This document shows, one piece after another, positions 7,992 through 13,775 of a stretch of 20,272 nucleotides of DNA. Under the pieces are notes generated by a model that saw nothing but the letters and a program-made list of their open reading frames with translations, did not search any database and had not been told where the DNA came from. Both the position numbers and the translations under genes were made by a program. The stretch spans positions 4,797 to 25,068 of the forward strand of contig DMPB01000075.1 in NCBI GenBank assembly GCA_003456175.1, in the 5' to 3' direction. The DNA is from Chitinophagaceae bacterium. Its GTDB lineage: Bacteria > Bacteroidota > Bacteroidia > Chitinophagales > Chitinophagaceae. Every line of letters begins with the position of its first letter. Within the stretch, counting starts at the first letter, position 1.

Positions 7992-9221
7992 TTAAGCCGA
8001 TTTGAGTTGCATCGCTTGCTTACTTGCTTTAGTAGCAGGTATCCAACTAGCGAGCAAGGCAATTGTAATTAAGGTTGCACTCACCAATAAAAAGTCGGTT
8101 GCAAGTAGCCTCACCGGATAATAATCTATGAGAAAGCTGCCACCTTGCAGTTTTACTAGTTTGAATTGTAGTTGTAGTATTAGAATAAGGTAGGCCAGTA
8201 ACATGCCAATACCAGCACCTAAGCCTGCAATAAAAAATCCGGCACTCACAAAAATATTACGGATAGCACCAGCACTTGCACCAATGGCTTGTAACAAAGT
8301 AATATCTCTTTGTTTTTCAAGTACCAGCATGGTTAAGGCACCAATCATATTAAAGGCAGCAACAACTAATATCAAACTAAGAATACCATAAATAACCCAT
8401 TTTTCCATTTGCATTACACTGTACAAACTTTGGTTTTGTTGGTAGCGTGTTTGTATGGTTACTTGTTCCCCAACAATGTTGCGTATTTTTTTGATGATAG
8501 CTTCGCTATTAGCACTGGGTTGTAGCTTTATTTCTACGGTGCTAAAAGTGCTATCGCTATATCTCAGAATATATTGTAGAAAATCTATATTGGTAAAAGC
8601 GTATTTATCATCAAACTCTTGTTGAATCATAAAAGCACCGGTAAGTTGTACGTTGCTACTCAACATACTTGCAGCATCGAGCTGTTTAGCCTCTTTGTTA
8701 GGCAAGTATATTACGTATGGTTCTATACTGCCATCAATATTTGAGGTGTTACCACCTATAGCATTTTGTACGCCTGCTCCCACAATAAGGTTAGGTTGAT
8801 CTACAGTACCAAGTTGTTGCTTGCTGCCGGGCAATAAATGTTTACCGTAAGGTATTACCGCTTCATAATTATTGGCCACCCCTTTTAAAAAAACAATGGC
8901 TTGATAATCGCCATGTACCAAAAGTGCTTTTTCTTCTAAAGCGGTACTCACTTGTTGTACGCCTTGTAGTTGTTGTATGGCTTGTAGTTGTTGGTACCTT
9001 ACGGTAAATAATTTGCCTTTGCTAGGCCGTATTTGAACATCGGCATAGAAGTCGCTGTAAAGCCCCTTTACCAAATGTTCAAAACCATTAAAAACACTAA
9101 GTACAATAATAAGTGCTGCAGTACCTACGGCAATAGCGGTAATGCTAATCCAACTAATCAGGTTAATTGCATTAGTGCTTTTCGGAGCTTTAAAGTATCG
9201 CCATGCAAAAAGTAGGTTCAA
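7992..9221 (-). CDS. Lipoprotein-releasing-type ABC transporter permease (LolC/LolE, FtsX-like)
   Basis: 409 residues, the normal length for LolC/LolE. The N-terminus (MNLLFAWRYFKAPKSTNAIN, then LISWISITAIAVGTAALIIV and SVFNGFEH) is the classic opening of the family. A large periplasmic domain (about residues 50-265) follows, then three TM helices (about 272-300, 318-350, 370-395) around the FtsX-type coupling segment EKQRDITLLQAIGASAGAIR. With a LolD-type ATPase it would release lipoproteins from the inner membrane to LolA; no ATPase is visible here, so a partner elsewhere is assumed. It starts 24 bp after rbfA and probably shares its promoter. Two 13-mer copies lie inside it (8841-8852 and 8997-9009), read in two different frames. 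A general MacB-like permease is the less likely alternative. Confidence 0.88.
   Translation of the reverse strand: MNLLFAWRYFKAPKSTNAINLISWISITAIAVGTAALIIVLSVFNGFEHLVKGLYSDFYADVQIRPSKGKLFTVRYQQLQAIQQLQGVQQVSTALEEKALLVHGDYQAIVFLKGVANNYEAVIPYGKHLLPGSKQQLGTVDQPNLIVGAGVQNAIGGNTSNIDGSIEPYVIYLPNKEAKQLDAASMLSSNVQLTGAFMIQQEFDDKYAFTNIDFLQYILRYSDSTFSTVEIKLQPSANSEAIIKKIRNIVGEQVTIQTRYQQNQSLYSVMQMEKWVIYGILSLILVVAAFNMIGALTMLVLEKQRDITLLQAIGASAGAIRNIFVSAGFFIAGLGAGIGMLLAYLILILQLQFKLVKLQGGSFLIDYYPVRLLATDFLLVSATLITIALLASWIPATKASKQAMQLKSA
8841..8852 (-). repeat. 13-mer copy 6, 12/13 match
   Basis: CCTTACGGTAAA then C in place of the last T; in the permease gene, codons PYGK. Confidence 0.75.
8997..9009 (+). repeat. 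13-mer copy 7, CCTTACGGTAAAT
   Basis: In the permease gene, antisense to it, codons FTVR. Confidence 0.85.
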
Positions 9222-9245
9222 AGCAACTAAATAGTAGTGTTGAGG

Positions 9246-9620
9246 TTAAGCTTGGTTGTTATTGCTATCGTCTTTCTTCAAATTTTCGAACAAGTGCTCC
9301 ATTTTAAATACATATTCCAACGTATCGTCTACATAAAACTGAAGTACGGGAATACGGCGTAGCTGATGGCGCACACGTGCTGCTAGTTCTCTTTTAATAT
9401 CGCTAGCTTTTTCGTTGATGCGTTGCATGGCTAACTTAGGTTGCTCTATTTTGAAAAAGCTTAGGTAAATACGAGCTTCTAATAAGTCGGGAGTAACTTT
9501 AACATTTGCAATACTCACCATGCCACCGTCAATCATGGTAAGGTTCAAACGCTGAAAAATCTCGTTCATTTCTTGCTGTATCACACCTGCCACCTGTCGT
9601 TGGCGTTTTCCTTCCTGCAT
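9246..9620 (-). CDS. rbfA: Ribosome-binding factor A
   Basis: 124 residues, the usual family length. RbfA binds the 30S subunit near helix 1 of 16S rRNA and helps late maturation and growth in the cold. Seen in the sequence: the N-terminal helix GKRQRQVAGVIQQEMNEIF, strand VSIANVKVTPDLLEARIYLS, and the KH-like closing part ELAARVRHQLRRIPVLQFYV with DDTLEY, all typical of the family. The last residues are charged (NLKKDDSNNNQA). It starts at ATG 9618-9620 behind a good TAnnTTTG box at 9642-9649 and is followed by the LolC/E-like permease, a gene order I associate with Bacteroidota. Identification is secure. Confidence 0.95.
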   Translation of the reverse strand: MQEGKRQRQVAGVIQQEMNEIFQRLNLTMIDGGMVSIANVKVTPDLLEARIYLSFFKIEQPKLAMQRINEKASDIKRELAARVRHQLRRIPVLQFYVDDTLEYVFKMEHLFENLKKDDSNNNQA

Positions 9621-9627
9621 TTGTTAT

Positions 9628-9635
9628 TACTTTTG
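9628..9635 (+). promoter_or_regulatory. Bacteroidota-type -7 box (TAnnTTTG) for the ABC exporter
   Basis: TACTTTTG fits the Bacteroidota -7 consensus fully and lies 49 bp before the ATG at 9685 in the divergent rbfA/exporter region. No convincing TTG -33 element is found at the usual 19-21 bp spacing, so the call rests on the -7 box and position. Confidence 0.4.
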
Positions 9636-9641
9636 TAATCG

Positions 9642-9649
9642 CAAAAATA
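9642..9649 (-). promoter_or_regulatory. Bacteroidota-type -7 box (TAnnTTTG) for rbfA
   Basis: On the minus strand this reads TATTTTTG, a full match to the consensus, 21 bp before the rbfA ATG. It faces away from the box at 9628-9635, so the two promoters overlap. No clear -33 TTG is seen. Confidence 0.42.
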
Positions 9650-9684
9650 ATCTCTTTAGTGGCCTTTTGGCGAAAAGAACTTGA

Positions 9685-11514
9685 ATGAAGAAATATTTAG
9701 GGTTAGTTAAGTATCTCAAATCGTATAAAACAAATATTGTTCTTTACTTCCTTTTTATCTTGTTAAGTGTAGCGTTTGGTGTGGTAAGCATAGGAGCTTT
9801 ATTTCCATTTATGGAAGTTATCTTCAATGCCGATAAGCCTTTGACACTTGAGAAGCCCGTTACACTAAGCTTCGATTCAGATGTAGCACTTGATTACGTG
9901 AAATACCATTTAGCGGAAATCATTAAAGCTAAAGGCAAAATGTATGCTCTAGCTGCTATTTGTATTTTTATTGTGCTTTCCATTTTTTTCAAAAACCTGT
10001 TTGTGTACTTAAGTTACTATGTAATGAGCCCCATGCGTAATGGTATGATGGTTCAATTGCGGAACGATTTGTACAATAAAATTTTAACCCTTCCTATCGG
10101 CTATTTCACAGAAGCCCGCAAAGGCGATTTAATGAGCCGCATGACTACCGATACATGGGAACTTGAAAGCGCTGTTGCCAATACACTCGATGGATTGATT
10201 AAAGAACCCATAAGCGTTATAGTAATTCTAGGCTCGCTAATATTCATCAGCCCACAGTTATCATTAATGTTATTGGTGTTATTACCCTTGGCTGGGCTCA
10301 TCATTGGTCGTGTAAGCAAAAGCCTCAAAAAACAAAGTAACGATGCTGCCGAAAAATCTTCAGAAGGGTTGAGTATTCTTGAAGAAACCTTAGGCGGTAT
10401 GCGTGTTATTAAAGCCTTTAACGCCGAGCAACTTATCCGCGATAAGTTTTTGCATACCAACGAAGAGTTGTTTCGAGTTAAAAACAAAATGAACTTCAAA
10501 CGCGATTTGGCCAGCCCTATGAGTGAGTTTTTAGGCGTGTTAGTGTTGGCTGTAATTCTATGGTTTGGTGGTGCATTAGTATTAAAAAATCAAGGGTTAG
10601 GTTTAAGCGGTGCCGTGTTCATTACTTATATTGGTTTGTTTAGTCAAATCATCAATCCATTAAAATCACTAAGTACAGCATTCTACAACATGCAACGAGG
10701 TACTAGTGCCCTTAACCGTATAGAAGAAGTACTTTATGCCCCCAATACCGTACAAGATGCACCTTACGGTAAATCACTCACACAATTTCAAGAAGGCATT
10801 ACTTTTAAAAACGTAAGCTTCGCTTATAACGATGTAACCATTTTAAAGAACATCAATTTAACTATCCCAAAGGGTAAAACGGTTGCCTTAGTAGGTAGTA
10901 GTGGCAGTGGCAAAAGTACCCTTGCCGATTTAGTGCCTCGCTTTCACGATGTTAGCAGTGGCGAATTATTGATAGATGGTGTTAACATTAAAGAATACCA
11001 ACTATCTAGCCTTCGAAACCACATTAGTATTGTAACGCAAGAAGCCATTTTATTCAACGATACTATTGCTAATAACATAGCACTCGGTACACCCAATGCA
11101 ACACGCGAAGCCATTGAAGCAGCCGCTAAAGCTGCGAATGCATACAATTTCATTGTACAAAAAGAACAAGGCTTCGATACCAATATTGGCGACCGTGGTA
11201 ACAAATTAAGCGGCGGCGAACGCCAGCGTGTAACCATTGCAAGGGCATTACTTAAAAATCCTCCGATACTCATTTTAGACGAAGCCACTAGTGCACTCGA
11301 TACCGAAAGCGAACGCTTAGTGCAAGATGCTATCAATAATATGATGCAAAACAGAACCAGTATTGTTATTGCACACCGCCTTAGCACCATTCGCCATGCC
11401 GATGAAATTATTGTACTCCAAAAAGGCGAAATCGCCGAACGTGGTACACACGAAAGTTTGTTAGCTCAAAATGGTATTTACAGGCGATTGGTAGATATGC
11501 AAGAAGTGAAATAA
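9685..11514 (+). CDS. MsbA-like ABC exporter (fused TM and ATPase domains)
   Basis: 609 residues, the typical length of a half-transporter that works as a homodimer. Six TM helices span about residues 15-330, with the coupling segment NDLYNKILTLPIGYFTEARK. The ATPase domain has Walker A GSSGSGKST at 404-412 (Lys410), signature LSGGERQ at 508-514, Walker B ILILDE with Asp532 and Glu533, the D-loop SALD and the switch His564 (VIAHRLSTIRHAD). All catalytic residues are intact. By family it exports lipid A core or another lipid or hydrophobic substrate; MsbA is the best guess, with no decisive specificity mark. It has its own promoter region, divergent from rbfA. A 13-mer copy at 10762-10774 encodes PYGK in the linker before the ATPase domain. 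Confidence 0.88.
   Translation: MKKYLGLVKYLKSYKTNIVLYFLFILLSVAFGVVSIGALFPFMEVIFNADKPLTLEKPVTLSFDSDVALDYVKYHLAEIIKAKGKMYALAAICIFIVLSIFFKNLFVYLSYYVMSPMRNGMMVQLRNDLYNKILTLPIGYFTEARKGDLMSRMTTDTWELESAVANTLDGLIKEPISVIVILGSLIFISPQLSLMLLVLLPLAGLIIGRVSKSLKKQSNDAAEKSSEGLSILEETLGGMRVIKAFNAEQLIRDKFLHTNEELFRVKNKMNFKRDLASPMSEFLGVLVLAVILWFGGALVLKNQGLGLSGAVFITYIGLFSQIINPLKSLSTAFYNMQRGTSALNRIEEVLYAPNTVQDAPYGKSLTQFQEGITFKNVSFAYNDVTILKNINLTIPKGKTVALVGSSGSGKSTLADLVPRFHDVSSGELLIDGVNIKEYQLSSLRNHISIVTQEAILFNDTIANNIALGTPNATREAIEAAAKAANAYNFIVQKEQGFDTNIGDRGNKLSGGERQRVTIARALLKNPPILILDEATSALDTESERLVQDAINNMMQNRTSIVIAHRLSTIRHADEIIVLQKGEIAERGTHESLLAQNGIYRRLVDMQEVK
10762..10774 (+). repeat. 13-mer copy 8, CCTTACGGTAAAT
   Basis: In the ABC exporter gene, codons PYGK, in the linker before the ATPase domain. 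Confidence 0.85.
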
Positions 11515-11525
11515 CAAAGGGCTTA

Positions 11526-11538
11526 CCTTACGGTAAAT
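11526..11538 (+). repeat. 13-mer copy 9, CCTTACGGTAAAT
   Basis: Intergenic, 11 bp after the exporter stop; the only intergenic copy without a facing partner. Followed by GTT as in copy 1. Confidence 0.85.
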
Positions 11539-11586
11539 GTTGAAGCTAATTGCCGAAAAAACTTTATTTTCCCTCAAATTCTTGCC

Positions 11587-12015
11587 ATGGCATTACAATT
11601 GATTGATCACGGAAGTGCACAATATCAGCAAATGGTTGATTTGCGTTATCAGTTGTTACGCAAACCATTAGGTATGCAGTTTTCGCCAGAAGAACTTGAA
11701 CATGAGAAAACTGATATTTTAATGGGCTGTTTTGATGATGGCGTTCTAGAAGCATGCTGCTTACTCACCGAAATGGATAAAGAAACCGTTCGCCTCCGAC
11801 AAATGGCTGTACTCAAAGGCTTACAAGGCAAGGGTATTGGAAGGGTTTTGTTACAATTTGCTGAGAATGTAGCCCGCGATAGAGGCTACCATTACTTAAA
11901 AATGCATGCTAGAAAAACCGCACTTGGCTTTTATGAAAAGTTGGGCTACAAAGTTGCTGGTACAGAGTTTTTAGAACTTGGCATACCGCATTTATTAATG
12001 GAAAAAAAATTATAA
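11587..12015 (+). CDS. GNAT family N-acetyltransferase
   Basis: 142 residues, a single GNAT domain. It would transfer an acetyl group from acetyl-CoA to an amine; the acceptor is unknown. The acetyl-CoA pyrophosphate loop is clear: VRLRQMAVLKGLQGKGIG, with the Q-x-x-G-x-G pattern at Gln80-Gly85. Following helix LLQFAENVARDRG and strand LKMHARKTALGFYEKLGYK match motif B, including the common ALGFYEKLGY ending. The start of the protein (QYQQMVDLRYQLLRKPLG) resembles the ElaA/YjcF-like subgroup. It lies 72 bp after the exporter stop in the same direction, with one 13-mer copy between, so cotranscription is possible but not shown. The oppositely directed TonB-like gene ends 3 bp away. Confidence 0.88.
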   Translation: MALQLIDHGSAQYQQMVDLRYQLLRKPLGMQFSPEELEHEKTDILMGCFDDGVLEACCLLTEMDKETVRLRQMAVLKGLQGKGIGRVLLQFAENVARDRGYHYLKMHARKTALGFYEKLGYKVAGTEFLELGIPHLLMEKKL

Positions 12016-12018
12016 TAC

Positions 12019-12552
12019 TCAACTGCTAGCACCACTTGGCGGTGGCGGGTTAATACCTAGCCAAAATTGAAAATAGCTGTGTACCGTTGCTTTTACTTTA
12101 ATGTTGTTTTCTAAACCTGGTCGCCACATTGGCATGTTTTGGAGCATTTCTTCTACGGCTACTTGTAAGGTAGGTTTATGGTCGAAAAAATATTTTACCG
12201 TAAGGGTATTTTCACTAGCAGCATAGCGTGTTGTACCTACTTTCTCAAACTTAGGATTATATAAAGCACCGTTTTCATCTATTACAAACGATACGTACAC
12301 ACGAATGTACTTAGCGGTATCGCCGGCATTAATAGCCCAATAAGCTACACTATCGAATGCAGTAAAGTTGCTCAAATAAAAGCGTTGTAACGAGTCTTTA
12401 CCAGGCACAAATACGGGTGGATATTGCATACGGTCGGCATCGAAAATGCGGTTGTAGTACATATTACCGCTACCGCCTCGCATCGTCATTTGTGCGTGTG
12501 TAGATAAGCTTGCGGTACAAAACAGCATAGCTATAATGGTGAGTCGTAACAT
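12019..12552 (-). CDS. Secreted protein with a TonB C-terminal-like domain
   Basis: 177 residues. The signal peptide spans about residues 1-20 (MLRLTIIAMLFCTASLSTHA). The rest matches the pattern of the TonB C-terminal domain common in Bacteroidota proteins: YIRVYVSFVIDENGALYNPK, then MPMWRPGLENN (the MPkWxPG motif) and a final strand HSYFQFWLG. Unlike true TonB it has no N-terminal membrane anchor and no Pro-rich spacer; a short Pro run (PPPPSGASS) comes instead at the very C-terminus. It may be a stand-alone periplasmic protein using the fold for binding other than energy transfer. It starts 11 bp after the oxyR stop and is probably cotranscribed. One 13-mer copy (12194-12205) encodes LTVK inside it. 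Confidence 0.7.
   Translation of the reverse strand: MLRLTIIAMLFCTASLSTHAQMTMRGGSGNMYYNRIFDADRMQYPPVFVPGKDSLQRFYLSNFTAFDSVAYWAINAGDTAKYIRVYVSFVIDENGALYNPKFEKVGTTRYAASENTLTVKYFFDHKPTLQVAVEEMLQNMPMWRPGLENNIKVKATVHSYFQFWLGINPPPPSGASS
12194..12205 (-). repeat. 13-mer copy 10, 12/13 match
   Basis: CCTTACGGTAAA then A in place of the last T; in the TonB-like gene, codons LTVK. Confidence 0.75.
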
Positions 12553-12563
12553 AGTAGTATTCG

Positions 12564-13499
12564 TTAGAGTGAGATAACTTTTTTCTTCTTTGGTGTTTGC
12601 AGTTGGGCAGGAATATGCTGTAGAATCTGTTGTTTTAATGCTTCAATAAGTTTTTTCTTTACAAAATCGCGATGTGTAATAAGGCTTACTTCTCTTACGG
12701 GTGCAGGTTGTTTAAATCGCTTTACGTGTTGTTGTTGTCGCGAACTGAGGTCGAGTGTGGCTAGTTCGGGTAGTATGGTAATGCCACCAGTGCGTTCTAC
12801 CATGCGGCGTAAGGTTTCTAAGCTGCCAGCTTCATACTCAAAACGCCCTCCTTGCTGATGCTGCCTTTTCAATTCGCACAAATTGATGATTTGACTGCGA
12901 AAGCAATGACCTTCCTCTAAAAGCCATAACTGGTTGGCATCAATATCTTTGGCAAGTACATACTCTTTTTGATATACCTGATGATTTTTGCTTACATAAG
13001 CTACCAGCTCTTCATAAAAAAGTACATCTTCTTTCAAAGCAGCATCGTTGAGCGGTGTTACCAATAAGCCTGCATCAAGTGCACCTTCTTTTAGCTTTAC
13101 CAACAAGGCCTCGGTAGTGTATTCGTGTACAATTAATGTTACATCGGGATATTGCTGCGTGAATGCAGGAATAAATAATGGTAATAAATACGGTGCTAAT
13201 GTTGGTATAATACCAAGTTTGAGTGTACCACCAATAATGCCCTTTTGGGCGGCTATGTGCTCTAGCAATACTTCTTTTTCTGCAATAATTTTTCGAGCCT
13301 GTTGTAGTATCAATCTACCTTGTTCTGTAGGTAGTACTGGCTGCTTACTTCTATCGAAAATTTTAACGCCCAAAGTTTCTTCTAACTTTTGCACTTGTGC
13401 ACTGAGTGTAGGTTGCGTTACATGGCAATGCGCTGCTGCTTGGGCAAAATGCCTGTAATTATCAATGGCAATAATATATTCTAATTGTGTGAGCGTCAT
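12564..13499 (-). CDS. oxyR: OxyR, hydrogen-peroxide-sensing LysR-type regulator
   Basis: 311 residues. The N-terminal winged HTH is LysR-type (TLTQLEYIIAIDNYRHFAQA, then HVTQPTLSAQVQKLEETLG and IFDRSKQPVLPTEQG). The effector domain has LLEEGHCFRSQIINLC with cysteines at residues 199 and 208, the same spacing and even the same numbers as the redox pair of E. coli OxyR, followed by GSLETLRRMVERTGGITILP, an OxyR-specific stretch. Peroxide would form a disulfide between the two cysteines and switch DNA binding to activate catalase and peroxidase genes. No such gene is in the window. The tail is Lys-rich (PKKKKVISL). It diverges from the TonB-dependent receptor; a possible -7 box (TACCTTTA on the minus strand, 13531-13538) lies 32 bp before the start. 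Identification is strong because both cysteines are present. Confidence 0.92.
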   Translation of the reverse strand: MTLTQLEYIIAIDNYRHFAQAAAHCHVTQPTLSAQVQKLEETLGVKIFDRSKQPVLPTEQGRLILQQARKIIAEKEVLLEHIAAQKGIIGGTLKLGIIPTLAPYLLPLFIPAFTQQYPDVTLIVHEYTTEALLVKLKEGALDAGLLVTPLNDAALKEDVLFYEELVAYVSKNHQVYQKEYVLAKDIDANQLWLLEEGHCFRSQIINLCELKRQHQQGGRFEYEAGSLETLRRMVERTGGITILPELATLDLSSRQQQHVKRFKQPAPVREVSLITHRDFVKKKLIEALKQQILQHIPAQLQTPKKKKVISL

Positions 13500-13559
13500 A
13501 CATCCTTTCTATTTAGCTATTCACCAACCTTAAAGGTATTCATAAAATCTTTGTAGTGT

Positions 13560-13666
13560 AGCAGCATCTTTATGTAATTCATAAGAATGGTGCATCATTT
13601 GTATTCATAGTAGTAGTTTGTTGTTGGTTGTGTACAATCCTGCTGAGGCATCAGCAGGATTTTTTT
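13560..13666 (+). ncRNA. Candidate small RNA divergent from oxyR
   Basis: A strong + strand terminator (13637-13666) lies in the intergenic region although no + strand gene precedes it: the last + gene ended at 12015 and oxyR reads the other way. The 137 bp before it contain no usable open frame (ATGs at about 13573 and 13590 close at once or after seven codons). A short untranslated transcript ending here is the simplest reading. The 5' end is a guess; a weak box AATCTTTG lies near 13546-13553. The setting recalls OxyS of E. coli, which is divergent from oxyR, but no sequence likeness is claimed. Confidence 0.3.
13637..13666 (+). terminator. Intrinsic terminator, 10-bp perfect stem plus T7
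   Basis: ATCCTGCTGA (13637-13646), loop GGCA, TCAGCAGGAT (13651-13660), then a run of T to 13666. The T-tract is only on the + strand, so it stops rightward transcription before the TonB-receptor gene. It could end a small RNA or act as an attenuator in a long receptor leader. Confidence 0.75.
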
Positions 13667-13669
13667 GTG

Positions 13670-13682
13670 CCTTGCGGCAAAT
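13670..13682 (+). repeat. 13-mer copy 11, variant CCTTGCGGCAAAT
   Basis: Intergenic; both arms changed together relative to the main form. Pairs with copy 12. Confidence 0.75.
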
Positions 13683-13710
13683 GAAGATGCAGTTTGCACA
13701 AGCATCTATT

Positions 13711-13723
13711 ATTTACCGTAAGG
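13711..13723 (-). repeat. 13-mer copy 12, CCTTACGGTAAAT
   Basis: Intergenic, upstream of the TonB receptor; faces copy 11. Confidence 0.85.
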
Positions 13724-13775
13724 TTATTTTTAAAATAATTTGCAAAATAGTTTGGTTTATAAAATAAACTAGTCT

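Larger units (their letters stand above)
13670..13723. repeat. Imperfect 54-bp palindrome bounded by an inverted 13-mer pair
   Basis: CCTTGCGGCAAAT (13670-13682) faces ATTTACCGTAAGG (13711-13723), and an inner 6-bp stem AGATGC/GCATCT (13685-13690, 13702-13707) continues the same hairpin around an 11-base loop. The outer arms pair at 11 of 13 positions plus one G-U. It starts 3 bp after the terminator's T-tract and lies 53 bp before the receptor ATG. Confidence 0.6.

Noticed and set aside
10944..11390. 148-codon minus-strand frame inside the ABC exporter
   Set aside because: It mirrors the conserved ATPase domain and has no coding signs of its own.
13048..13458. 136-codon + strand frame opposite oxyR
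   Set aside because: Cys/Ser-rich composition typical of an antisense shadow; oxyR is secure on the other strand.
13500..13636. OxyR operator (ATAG/CTAT tetrads) in the oxyR upstream region
   Set aside because: CTAT occurs at 13509 and 13517 but the regular spacing of the other half-sites is missing; chance is likely in AT-rich DNA.
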